NCBI GenBank assembly: GCA_038087015.1
Contig: JASBNA010000067.1
Coordinates: forward strand, 153,990-217,989
DNA from: Cerrena zonata
Taxonomy: Eukaryota; Basidiomycota; Agaricomycetes; Polyporales; Cerrenaceae
DNA length: 64,000 nt
Reading direction: 5' to 3'
The notes under the pieces: generated by a model
The model's database searches: none
Seen by the model: the letters and a program-made list of their open reading frames with translations, nothing else
Told to the model about the DNA's origin: nothing
Position numbers and translations under genes: made by a program
Shown: positions 14,167-24,600 of the stretch, one piece after another
Position numbering within the stretch: the first letter of the stretch is position 1
How the letters are laid out: every line of letters begins with the position of its first letter

Positions 14167-15427
14167 CTAATAGGGCTTGAATCTAACATCCTTCTTTTTC
14201 TTGTCTTTCTTATCCTTTTTATCCTTCTTATCCTTCTTATCCTTCTTCTCCTTCTTTTCTTTCCGTTCTTTCTTTTCTTTATCTCTTTGTTCTCTTCTCT
14301 CTTTCTTCTCTTGTTTTTCTTTCTTCTTTTGTTTCTTTTCATCTTCATCAGCAGAGATTTCCATCGAGCTCGATTGAACATTGGTTCTGGTCAATGGATC
14401 AAATGGCATTTCCCATGCTCTCACACTACCATCTTCACCGCAGGTCAATGCTTTCTTCGTACCGGGAATAACTAAAACATCCCTCACAACCTCTTCTCCA
14501 TGAGCCCCCGGGAACCACACTGGTTTTGCTAACTCAATTTCTTCCTTGATAGGATCGAAACTGTATAATGAAAGTTTTTGCAGAGAATTAGCACCATACG
14601 AAACAAATCCTGCCGGATTAATATCTACTACATATTCACAATCGGGCCATTGAGATCTAACATCTCCAAATTCGTGTGGTGCGGGCTCTTCAACTTGTTC
14701 GTAGTTGGTGCTATTCAATTCGTAAATAGAAAAGGTTTCCATATGGGATAATGCAGCAATTCTATTTTCACGAAGGAAAATGACACGAGTGAATCGATGC
14801 AAAGTTGATGACTTGATGAAGCGCCTCCTCTTCATCCGGCTCATTCAAATCGTAAATATTAACGTAACCATCTGTTGATCCAGACATTAAGTATCTCGGA
14901 TTGCTAGGATGAAATTTGATATCAGTTATATCATCGTGATGTGAATCAACAAACGATCTCACCACTTCGTCAGGCTTGTTCAAATCCCAAATATGTAGCT
15001 CTGCATCAACTCCACCCAATTCGGTACCTGCTGCTAATAATTTGGCTTCCTCTGAATAATCAAGAGATATGAAGTTGGATTTCTTTGCATTATTAAACTT
15101 ATAGACTGGGGTTTTGCTGTCTGAGCGTAAATCCCACACCTTAATACCGTCAGTCGAAGCAGACGCTAACATATGACTGCCTACTTTCTTTATGACGTTA
15201 ATACTAGATTCGTGGGCGTTTGGTATTGTCAAGTATTGCCAGAGATTGTAATTGTTGCAAACTGTAGACATTCAACCCACCTCGACTATCGGATGCAGCA
15301 AAACATCCACCATGCAATTCAGGGAAGAACGCAAGATTCAAGATCCATGTATCTGGAGTACTGGAAGACCATGTGTGTTGCAAGATTGCTCTCATACTTA
15401 CTTTGAACCAACCCGTTAGGGCTTCAT
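14167..15427 (-). CDS. WD40-repeat protein, WDR89-like, with Lys-rich C-terminus (four frame breaks)
   Basis: Beta-propeller protein. WD-type blades are visible: ASASTDGIKVWDLRSD, AELHIWDLNKPDEVV, YLMSGSTDGYVNIYDLNE, and ALTCGEDGSVRAWEMPFD. The last ~60 residues are almost all Lys/Glu/Asp and end VRFKPY, suggesting nucleolar targeting. Four single extra bases break the frame: near 15423-15424 (right after the ATG at 15427), near 15381, between about 15215 and 15235, and near 14785-14795. Removing them gives 418 aa starting MSPNGLVQSKYESNLQHTW and reading IHSVIFLRENRIAALSHMET across the last join. If the first two repairs are wrong, the start is ATG 15395. Function is not established; the WDR89 assignment is by overall layout. 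Confidence 0.72.
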
Positions 15428-15630
15428 TAAGAATTTAGCACTTCATCGCTCTTTTTTTTTAAAAAAAAACTTCGAATTTTGCGGATGGAGAATATCAAAC
15501 AAAAAAAAAAAATTAAAGAAAAAAACGAAAAGTATAAACAAGATAAGGATAATACAAAAACTTTCTCCTAACATCAATAACTCCGTTTGTCGTTAACCAC
15601 TCACGAAAGTCAGAGTAACTATACTTCAGG

Positions 15631-17691
15631 ATGAGTAGTATTGTTAAAAAAACTTCACATTTCACCCCTAAACTAAAAAAGAACCCTATCAAAAAAAAGA
15701 AGCTTGCCTCCTCTTCAAAAGCTTCTCCATCTACGCCCCCTGCTACCCAGACTACCCAACCAGAAAAGCCAGTTTCAGCTGAATCACAAGTCGGTGCCTC
15801 ACAAGAAGAACAGGTTCCAATTGAAAATGAAATTTCTGCTCCACAATCCCCTCCTCAAACTCAAATCGAGACTTCCCAAGCTAATTTGAGAGACTCGTCT
15901 ATAGCAAGTGCCGATATACAAGCTCCAAGTGAAGCTGAGTCAACTAAGGAAGCTGTTGGAAAGCCTAGTTTCAATTTTACTTTAAATGAAGTGCAAACTA
16001 AGGATGGTGACACACAAGTACCTAACAAGGCATCTGTAAGCGCCGCAGAAGCGGATGAAGATGTTGATCCTAAAGATATGTCCCGTGGGAGAACAACTAC
16101 TGAAGTCGCAGCTGAAAGTAAACCAGATCATGAAGTTTTCAAAAAACCAGATGACCGTAATCCTTCGGTTTCCTCGACAAGAAGACGCTCTTCGGTACGT
16201 CCGCCTCATAGATTAAGTGGTATATCTCAAAGTTTGATGAGACCAAGGTCTGATTCTTCCTCAATAGCTCATGGTGGTCAGGAAGATTCCGAACCTATTA
16301 AGATAGGTATACCAATGACAAGACCAAAAAGAAGAAGATCATCATTGGCATCTTTTAGCAATAAGAAAAGACCTTCATTCATAGGTACCCCAGTTCCAGC
16401 GGTTATTGAAGTTCCAAGAAATCAGAGTGAAACAACAGAGATAGAAGCTACACCTGCACCAACCAACGAAGATATTTATGCAAATGACGATAAGGATTTA
16501 AAGGATGATCCTATTGGCCCAATTAACGAAAATCATGAATTCGTCGTAGGTGTTGATCCTAGAACCAAAAAATTGAGAAAGTTTAGAAGACGAACTCAAG
16601 AGAATAGACACGAAGATGCCAGAATAGAACGAGCTATGAATCCTGACTATATACCCGTTGCCCCAGTTGATTTAGAACGAAGAATAACTAGTGCCAAACA
16701 AATACCTCGTCTTGAATCTCTTAAAGTAGAACCCCATCTTTATTCAGATATCAAAATTTCAACTGAAAAATTATCCATGGCTGAACTATGTAAGCCAACA
16801 TTTCCAATCGGGGAAATAAGCTCTGAATTTGAAAAAGCACAATCAGCGCAAGCAATAATCAAAGCAAGAAGGGATCAACGTCGATTGGCAAGAGAATATG
16901 CTAGGACTAATCGTATATCATTGGAAGAAGCTTTGAGATTGAATCTTAATGAAAATGATCAAGAACAACTTGATAAACAAGAAGAAAACAAAAAAGCATT
17001 GAGTAAATTTATAAATGAACAAGATGTCGAAGCAACACAAACCAATAGAATTCAACTTAATATTTTAGATGGTAAAATTCACTTTAATGAAGAGTCTACT
17101 ATTGTTAATAAGCATGCTAACATGCCAACAAGAAATCACGAAATCTATGAAGAAAATCCATTTGAAAATCCAATAACTGCAGCAACTTATTCCAAGTGGC
17201 GTTTTACCGATATCTGGACCCCAGATGAGATGGTTACCTTTTATAATGCATTAAGTACTTGGGGAACAGATTTTACATTTATTGCTCAGTTATTTCCTTA
17301 CAGAACAAGAAAACAAATTAAGCTGAAATTTATCAATGAGGAAAAGAAGTACCCTGAATTAGTAGAGTTGGCATTAAAGAGAAAATTGCCTGTTGATTTT
17401 GAAGCTTACTGTCGTGAAACTAATAAAAAATTCGATACTTTAGAAACTTATGAAGAAAAATTGAAGGAAATTAGAGAAGAGCATGAAAAACATATGGAAG
17501 AAATCAATCGTGAAAAGGAAAATGCTATGAAAGCAGATTTAGAAGCAAGTAGAAGAAGAGAAATCGAGATCAGAACCGGTGCTAAGCCAATGACTAGAAA
17601 GGAAAGAATTGTGCAATTACGTGCCAATGAAACAGTCGTTGGTTCTATTGATGATGTAAAGAAGAAGAAGGAGGTTGAAACTGAAGAATAG
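15631..17691 (+). CDS. BDP1: TFIIIB subunit Bdp1 (B'')
   Basis: RNA polymerase III initiation factor that joins TBP and Brf1 at tRNA and 5S genes. The 686-aa intact protein has a Lys-rich start, a low-complexity N-terminal half with basic patches (TRPKRRRSSLASFSNKKRPS), conserved linker helices, and the extended SANT domain near residues 520-580 (WRFTDIWTPDEMVTFYNAL, GTDFTFIAQLFPYRTRKQIK, KFINEEKKYPELVELAL). A long charged helix follows. Length is near S. cerevisiae Bdp1 (594 aa) with a longer N-terminus. Start at the only plausible ATG. Confidence 0.92.
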   Translation: MSSIVKKTSHFTPKLKKNPIKKKKLASSSKASPSTPPATQTTQPEKPVSAESQVGASQEEQVPIENEISAPQSPPQTQIETSQANLRDSSIASADIQAPSEAESTKEAVGKPSFNFTLNEVQTKDGDTQVPNKASVSAAEADEDVDPKDMSRGRTTTEVAAESKPDHEVFKKPDDRNPSVSSTRRRSSVRPPHRLSGISQSLMRPRSDSSSIAHGGQEDSEPIKIGIPMTRPKRRRSSLASFSNKKRPSFIGTPVPAVIEVPRNQSETTEIEATPAPTNEDIYANDDKDLKDDPIGPINENHEFVVGVDPRTKKLRKFRRRTQENRHEDARIERAMNPDYIPVAPVDLERRITSAKQIPRLESLKVEPHLYSDIKISTEKLSMAELCKPTFPIGEISSEFEKAQSAQAIIKARRDQRRLAREYARTNRISLEEALRLNLNENDQEQLDKQEENKKALSKFINEQDVEATQTNRIQLNILDGKIHFNEESTIVNKHANMPTRNHEIYEENPFENPITAATYSKWRFTDIWTPDEMVTFYNALSTWGTDFTFIAQLFPYRTRKQIKLKFINEEKKYPELVELALKRKLPVDFEAYCRETNKKFDTLETYEEKLKEIREEHEKHMEEINREKENAMKADLEASRRREIEIRTGAKPMTRKERIVQLRANETVVGSIDDVKKKKEVETEE

Positions 17692-17979
17692 ATCATCTGT
17701 GTATTATGTAACGATTTTTAATGATTAATCACTTATATAACCGTATGTGTAGTTTATGGGATGTTCGCAAAATAGGTCGCAAAATATCGCGTATACCTTG
17801 AACTGACTGTTTTTTTAAGTTTTTTTCATTAACAAGCTGAAATTTATCGTAGGATCAACCAATTCCAAGCAAGACCATTGACATATCGATTCAAGTACTC
17901 TCAAAAACGCCTTTCAATCCAGTGCGGGCACACTTTCAACATATTTCAGTTTTTTCGGTTCCAAAGATATCGCACAATC

Positions 17980-18783
17980 ATGTCATCGCCCAAAGACTAC
18001 ATTCTTGAGACGTATCCAGATTTAAAAGAGTTACTGAATCGTAATAATCTAGTGAAATTCACCGTGAGACCCAAGTCAGGAATCTTTATTAAGTATGTTA
18101 AGCTTCCATTGTTGATAATGCTATCAACGATACTGATAACTTATTTGACATACTTGTTCAAATTTGGAGGGTATTGCAGTATTCTAGCTTCACAATTGAA
18201 TCATAAGGTAATAGGTTCAATCACCACGAATGATTTTAGTCATGAAGCAGCAAGTACGCTACTGATTAGTTTTTTCAGTATCCCGATTTCCATTGACCTA
18301 TTTATGAACCCTGAAGAGCAATATGTGGATAAGATGTTGAGTTACGTTATTATACCGATAGTGTTATCTTCAATGATTATGATTACATATTGTTGGAATG
18401 AAGCCGAGGATTCAATGACAGTTATTAAAGACTTAGGAATTCAACTACATTCATCGCCTAAATGGAGATTTTTCAAGAATCCTAAGAAAAGCAATCAAAA
18501 TTTCATACCATCTTCAGATATAATGGATATTGTAATACATGATATTTTCCACGGATATGGACAGACAATATTCTGCTTATATATATTAATGAAGAGCGGA
18601 GATCAAAAGGCTAGTTATATTGGCGGTATTCAGAGAGAGACGAATCTGAATCCAATCAAGGTGATTTTCCCTCAATTGATGCCCAGAAAGAAGATATTAT
18701 TAGAAGTTTATTATAATAGTAGGAAAGTTTTATTTGGAGACCAAATATACTGGAGGAAATCGAACCAAATTACAAAAGGATGA
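17980..18783 (+). CDS. GPI15: GPI-GlcNAc transferase subunit Gpi15 (PIG-H)
   Basis: Subunit of the ER complex that adds GlcNAc to phosphatidylinositol, the first step of GPI-anchor synthesis. The 267-aa protein has hydrophobic segments near residues 40-60 (LPLLIMLSTILITYLTYLF) and 115-145. The PIG-H signature follows at the C-terminal half: DLGIQLHS, FIPSSDIMDIVIHDIFHGY, and VIFPQLMPRKKILLEVYYNSR. Start placed at ATG 17980 (MSSPKDYILETYP); the frame is open upstream but has no earlier ATG. Lies 288 bp after BDP1 on the same strand. Confidence 0.88.
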   Translation: MSSPKDYILETYPDLKELLNRNNLVKFTVRPKSGIFIKYVKLPLLIMLSTILITYLTYLFKFGGYCSILASQLNHKVIGSITTNDFSHEAASTLLISFFSIPISIDLFMNPEEQYVDKMLSYVIIPIVLSSMIMITYCWNEAEDSMTVIKDLGIQLHSSPKWRFFKNPKKSNQNFIPSSDIMDIVIHDIFHGYGQTIFCLYILMKSGDQKASYIGGIQRETNLNPIKVIFPQLMPRKKILLEVYYNSRKVLFGDQIYWRKSNQITKG

Positions 18784-18908
18784 AATGAAGCAAATTAAAT
18801 AGACTCGTTGGAGTTATATTAAGAGAGAATGAATAAATATATTAAGGAAAGAACACCGGTAAAGATTCAAGAAATAAAAGAGTAGAGAAGATGTTTCATT
18901 ATCGTAAA

Positions 18909-19154
18909 TTACCACTCTCCCAATTGTTTAAAAACATGAGAGAATTTTTTTCTTTCAGCAATTGATACCACTCCTAAGCAAGCCAAAAGATATCCACTTA
19001 CACTCAAGGCTAATTTTTGAGTATTGGTTAAGTTAGCAAAAGGAGAGAAATTCAAGCCGGGACCAGAAGTGCTGTAACTTAAATATTGGCGGGACATCAA
19101 GCCTCTTACAAGAGGTTTGGACAATATAGATTTGGATAAACTAGTGGATAACAT
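18909..19154 (-). CDS. Small protein with mitochondrial-type presequence and one membrane segment
   Basis: 81 aa, not recognised. The start MLSTSLSKSILSKPLVRGLM is rich in Ser, Lys and Arg with no acid, like a matrix-targeting peptide, and is followed by RQYLSYS, a possible processing region. One hydrophobic helix lies near residues 48-65 (LALSVSGYLLACLGVVSI), then a basic end (ERKKFSHVFKQLGEW). This layout suggests a small inner-membrane subunit or assembly factor. An in-frame ATG 51 nt upstream is possible but would spoil the presequence. Convergent with GPI15 (125-bp gap). Confidence 0.6.
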   Translation of the reverse strand: MLSTSLSKSILSKPLVRGLMSRQYLSYSTSGPGLNFSPFANLTNTQKLALSVSGYLLACLGVVSIAERKKFSHVFKQLGEW

Positions 19155-19360
19155 TATTAATAAATTTTTATGATTAATGGATAAAAAGATCTTCAAATGA
19201 CTCAACGGAAATCAAACTGCTTTTATAAAATGCCAAAATAATAAGCATCGATGCCGAAGGAAAAACCATCGGAAAATCAAGGGAAAAATGTTGCAAGCGA
19301 TAAGGAGTACAAGGGACAATCGACTCATATCCAACTGGAGACTTCCTTGGATAGGGCTGC

Positions 19361-19410
19361 ATTGTCCGTTTTATGTCTTCCGATTATTGTCCGTTTTACG
19401 TCTTCCGATT
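19361..19410. repeat. 25-nt tandem duplication (two copies, one mismatch)
   Basis: ATTGTCCGTTTTATGTCTTC followed by CGATT at 19361-19385 is repeated at 19386-19410 with one T-to-C change at copy position 14. The copies abut exactly. Confidence 0.9.
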
Positions 19411-19639
19411 CCCGTCCTCTTTGGGACGAACCCTTAGCAGTATGAAACATTGCTTTGGTGCTAAGGAGAGAATCGGAATATGAGATGGTGATGAGCTATC
19501 ATTACCAGGAAGTATACTTCCGAACCATGGCGTGAGTCAATGTTGCAAAAAAAGATCCGTCAGGCGACACTCAGGTGATGAGAAGCGGTAGACCCGTACA
19601 TCACACCTTTGCTCCTATCAACCGTGGTATTAACCGTCT

Positions 19640-19815
19640 TGCTAGCCAACTTGACAATCTTGCTCTTATCAGCTATGGCATTAACTATCTTGACCACCAC
19701 TCTTGTCAACCATGTCACCATCTGGTCAACCATCTTGTCAACCATCTTGACCATGCCACCATCTTGCCAATTTATCAACTCCGGTCAACTATCTTGTCAA
19801 CTTTTCAATTCCCCT
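19640..19815. repeat. Degenerate minisatellite, about 12-nt unit CATCTTGTCAAC
   Basis: Variants of CTTGTCAAC / GGTCAACCATCTT recur from about 19640 to 19815, clearest at 19705-19760 where CATCTTGTCAAC and close relatives follow one another. Period is not strictly constant (12-15 nt). It is not in phase with any recognisable protein. Confidence 0.65.
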
Positions 19816-19962
19816 GTTAATTATCTCATTAGCCAATCAAATTCGACATGTTCTAACCCTCCAAATACCATATACTCTTTCGCTCCACTTTGATTAAACT
19901 CAAGACCCGAACGCATCAGAGTAACTATAATTACATGGGGGAACACCATTAGCGTGCGGTAT

Positions 19963-19980
19963 CACGTGCCATTGCACGTG
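19963..19980. promoter_or_regulatory. Two CACGTG E-boxes 12 bp apart, with nearby TATA-like sequence
   Basis: CACGTG occurs at 19963-19968 and 19975-19980, and a TACATATAAC stretch follows at about 20015-20024. CACGTG is the site of Cbf1/Pho4-type bHLH factors in yeasts. Nothing coding follows at close range on the plus strand; LRG1 starts 1.6 kb further on. The arrangement looks like a core promoter of an unannotated transcript or of an LTR. Confidence 0.5.
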
Positions 19981-20773
19981 ACCGGCGTATCCATGCATGC
20001 AGCGCGGAAAGCACTACATATAACCCGGCCAGCGTTTACAAGGTAGGGACAGAAAACTGTCCTTTTCGGCAGCAAGTAAGGCTTCTGGATCAAAGCAGTA
20101 CAATTCCGAAGAATTACATCACAAGCACAGGAATCCGTCAATAAAGACGAGCGGAGTACCAGTGGAAGAGAAACAGAAACAGAAACAGAAAGAATGTAAC
20201 ACCAAAGAAAACAATACACTTACTCAATCAATCAACTAATCGCGTGAAATCAAAGAAAACTTCTTCCCTTCCATCGTCATTTGGGAGGTATTGTTTTAAT
20301 AAAAGCTTCTCGTTTATTTATTTTGTTTTCAACTTTGTAGTTTGTGTATGAAATATATGGGCTAAAAACTCCTATTTATTTAAGACATTGACCTATTCAT
20401 TTGAGACACTATCCAATAAAACGAAGCAAATAGAGCTAATCCTAAGCCAATTTTAAATCTCACCGCGTTCTTAGATTCTTGCAATCAAACTACGTTTTTT
20501 TTTTTAGATTGATTTTAGTTCAGAATTTCACCTCATTTTAATTGCAATTATAACTGATTCAAAATACGACTGGCTTACTTTAACCGAGAGCCCGAACCGT
20601 TCTAGTTGATTTCATTCACTCTTGGTTAGGGCTGTTTTGTAGAATAAATCATCTCTGTGTACCATTACTCTTCGCTATTGTCAATTGACCTCTACTGGCT
20701 TCTGGCTGGTATTTGCCAGTACTTTGTTTGGTAAAACACACTAAGCTGACAAAAGACAAAAAAAAAAACAAAA

Positions 20774-20922
20774 AAAACCCACTGAAAACAAAAAAAAAAG
20801 TCAAAAAAAAAAAAAAAAACACTCACACACTCACACACTAAAACAAAACATGCATTTGTTAACGACGTTCAGCATCAACTAAGTTTTTTATGTTTTTTTT
20901 TTTTTTGTTTTCAGTGGGTTTT
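20774..20922. repeat. 26-nt perfect inverted repeat with 97-nt spacer
   Basis: 20774-20799 (containing ACCCACTGAAAACAAAA) and 20897-20922 (containing TTTTGTTTTCAGTGGGT) are exact reverse complements. Beyond the GGG side the match continues imperfectly through A- and T-runs for roughly 18 more bases on each arm (about 20757 and 20940). The spacer has a (CACTCA)-like microsatellite and further A- and T-tracts. Confidence 0.85.
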
Positions 20923-21605
20923 CATTTTTTTTTGTTTTTTTTATCGAAAACTTGTCTTCTTCCTCTAACTCTTTCTTCCATCTTTTCCTTTGACTTAGTA
21001 TTCAAGAAGGTTTTTCCTGGTCTTATGTATCATTAGTTGCTTGGTTGTTGGCAGTCTACAAACCTTCATTCCCTGTGTGTGCTTTTTCTTTTGAATTTTG
21101 GTTGGTTTTTCCCAGTGTGTATATCTAGCCGCCCACTCAGTTTACCGCCCAAGTATCCAAATTATACAAGTTATCCAACTACTTCCAAGATCTGCTGGTC
21201 GCTATTCTGGCTGTCTCCTTGTATCAATCCCTTCCGCTCATTTTACTTCTTTGATTGATATAAGCTGCCCTTTTGTGTGGGATCTTTTGCCTTGGTTTTG
21301 ATTTTTGGTTTATTTTTTTACCGTTACGTATAACATCCACAAAAAAAGTTCAATCAGCGAGGAAAACGAAACAAAAAAAAATATCCATTACAAAAGGAAA
21401 AAAAACCCATCCAGAAAGAGAAAACGATTTCCTTCACACTACTTACTCGTTTTCTCCCTCTTTTCTCTTTTTTTAGAACAAATTGATCTGTCTGTCAATA
21501 ATTCAATATTTTCCAACTACAAAGTCATTCTTTTAAGCCATTTACCTTTTGTTTTTTTGTTTTTTTTTTTCAGTTTTTCTTTTCTTTTTTTCTCTCTTTC
21601 ATATA

Positions 21606-24600
21606 ATGGTGTCACAGCAGTATCTGAATGCTGGATTATCTGCTAAAGATAATCAGAATACTTCGCCAAATAGAAATTCGAAAAATATTCAAGAAATGTC
21701 AACTTCTCCCTTTAATTTTCAATCAGCTTCAAATGATCAATTATCCCCTTCATCTAATTTGAATAGTCCATCTTCAAATTCAAGACCCATCTTACATTCC
21801 AGAAGTCCTAGCCACCAAAATCCAACTATACCTGGCTTAAATCAAAATCATCAACATCATTATAATCCAATTAATTCTGCTAATAGTTCTACTAATCCTA
21901 ATTCTTTAACTAATTGGACCGCTTTAATTCCTCCAATGCCAGCTTATCCTCAAGCTACTTATAAATCAGAACTTTCTCATGATCAATCTATTCAAAGACC
22001 TTTATCCGCAAGTTCTTCATCTCGTTCAAATTTCCATTCTTTACATAATTCAAAACCTGATAATAAAATTTTTTCAAGTCCTGATTTGGTTATTCCTTTT
22101 AATGGAGTGAAGAAAAATAATCCTTTCAACTAATAATAATAATAATAATAATGGGAATGGGAATGTTCCTCCTCCTCCAATAGCTCCTCAATTTTTAACT
22201 AAACCAAATCAAAGACATTCAATCGCTATATCTCCAATATCTTCTAAAAAAAATCTATTAGAAGATGAAATAATTCAACAACCAATACCTATAAAATCAA
22301 GATCAAAATCAAATAGTCCAAATAATTTATATCGTCAAATTCTTCTCCAAGTTCAAATATAAATAATGATCAAAGAAATTCTGCATTAAAATCAAATTCT
22401 CCATCTAAACAATTAAATAGTCACCCATCAAAAAATTTAAATTCAACTCCTTTTGCATTTCAACCTGATAATCTTTCAAATCCAACTTTACATGATCAAC
22501 TAAGATCGCCTCCTCAACAATCTAAACCGCATTTACCTCATCAACATTCTCAAGCTGCTCAAATACATCGTCCAAACTTAAATGATAATAATAATTCAAT
22601 AATAAATCAAAATAGTATTCCTACTAATAATACTAATAATAATCAATTAATGAATAAAAAAAGTATGCGTAAAAAGAAGAAAGTTTGTAAATGTTGTGGT
22701 TTAGAAATTACTGGTCAATTCGTGAGAGCTTTATCAAATGCTTTCCATGTTGATTGTTTCCGTTGTGATGAATGTGGAGAACAATGTTCAGCAAAATTTT
22801 TCCCTCATGATAAAATTGATGAATCAACTGGTTTAAAATATCAAGTTGCATTATGTGAATATGATTATTTTAAAAAATTGGATCTTATTTGTTTTAATTG
22901 TAATTCAGCTTTAAGAGGTCCTTATATTACAGCTTTAGGTAATAAATATCATTTAGAACATTTCCGTTGTGCAGTTTGTGAAAAAGTTTTTGAATCGATG
23001 AAAGTTATTATGAACATGAAGGTAATATTTATTGTCATTTCCATTATTCTAAATTATATGCATCTCATTGTGAAGGTTGTCATTCTTCCATTGTAAAACA
23101 ATTTGTTGAATTATTTAGAGGTGGTAGAAATCAACAATGGCATCCAGAATGTTATATGGTTCATAAATTTTGGAATGTCTGTATCACTGCTGATTCTGTT
23201 GGTTTAGAAACTCAATTTAATGTTAAAAGCATTGAAAATTTAAATTTACAAGATTCAAATATTGAACCAAATGTTTTAATCGCAATGGAAGAACAAATTG
23301 AAAATACTGTTATGAGTTGTTGGTTAACCTTATCGGGCTATGAAGAAAATACTGCTGCTTGTATTTCTGATATGTTATTAAATGCTTGTACTGGTAATCA
23401 AGCTAGTGGTTTATTTGCGACTGGTAAATTAATTTTAAATGTTGAAGTTTTATTTCAAGCTATTGATACTGTACAAGATTTTTGTAATATTGTTGATAGA
23501 GACATGGGTTTTAATAAAGAAAATTCTGATGGTAGAAATAATTCAAATACTTCAAATGATAATGATATTTTCCAACCTTTAAGAAAAGAACCAAGAAACA
23601 TATCTGGGAAAATTATGAGTTATTTAGCTATTTTAAGAAAATCAGGTCAAATATCTTCTTCGGGTAGTCTTTCAGCTGAATTATTATCAGTTATTACTGG
23701 TTGTGCTCATTATTTAAAATTATTAATCAGAATTGGTCTCAATAATGCTTAAAAGTTAATAAAATTAGAGGAACCACTGAAGCAACTGATAATTTTTTGA
23801 TTGCAACTAAAAATTATGAAGAATTAGGATCTGATCCAGAAAGTTTAAATCAACTGTTAATGATTCACCCTAATGCCACTGATTCATGTCAATCATGTCT
23901 GAAAAGTATTGAAAGGTCATGTATTGAATTTGATAATAAAAGATGGCATGTTAAATGTTTTGAGTGTTCTAATTGTAAAACTGGTGTATCTTCAATTGAT
24001 ACTTCTAATCATGTTAAAAAATTTACTTATGATAAAAATAAGTCGTTAGTTTTTTGTGAAAACTGTACTAATGATGATGCAGTACCAGGTTTCCTGTTTG
24101 CAAGTGATTTATCTCAATTGATTTATTTATTAAAAATTGCTTTATATCGATCTAAATCAGTAATGATTTCTGAAAATGGCTCATCTAAAATTCAATCAAA
24201 TCAACCAATTCAACCTTCAATCTCAAATCATACACCTAGATCTAATTTAGCAGAACAAAGAGATGCAGCCAGGGTTGTTACTGAAAATGATTATTCAAAA
24301 ACTTTGAATGATGTCACAAGATTAAGAAGCAGAAGGCAAAGTCAAAAATTATCAAGTTCAATTAAAAAGAAAGCTAGAAAATCTGTTGTTGTTGAAGCTC
24401 CTGAAGCAGACAAAGCTAAAGAAGAAGTTACTAATGATGATGGTTTAGTTGAGGATGCTGAAAATAATTTGGATCATGGTTTACAATTTCAAAATAGAAA
24501 AGGTAATCATATGTCATTTATTGCACAACAACATGATCATGATATATTTAAAGTTAAAGAACGTAATATTAAAGATCCTTATAAAAAATCATTAAAAATT

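Larger units (their letters stand above)
19155..21605. other. Long intergenic region upstream of LRG1 with repeats
   Basis: 2.45 kb without a convincing protein gene, long for this gene-dense window. Inside are a 25-nt tandem duplication, a degenerate minisatellite, a CACGTG pair with a TATA-like sequence, an A/T-rich inverted repeat (each listed separately), and a pyrimidine-rich stretch 21220-21600 directly before LRG1. Part could be a decayed transposon or solo LTR, part a long LRG1 leader. Open frames here follow the repeats and have no known domain. Confidence 0.6.

Noticed and set aside
14177..14475. Ser/Phe-rich plus-strand frames over the WD40 gene tail
   Set aside because: Antisense shadow of the Lys-rich repeat.
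15385..15427. GTAAGT near the WD40 gene start as an intron 5' site
   Set aside because: Coding sequence continues directly through it once two single extra bases are removed, and no branch site/AG pair fits.
19560..19820. Open frames over the minisatellite on both strands
   Set aside because: Repeat-driven translations (MVDKMVDQM type) with no homology signals.
19962..20219. 85-codon minus-strand frame over the CACGTG region
   Set aside because: No recognisable domain, and it runs through the promoter-like elements.
20757..20942. CRISPR array or bacterial element
   Set aside because: Only one inverted pair is present, in a yeast nuclear context; there are no regularly spaced direct repeats anywhere in the window.
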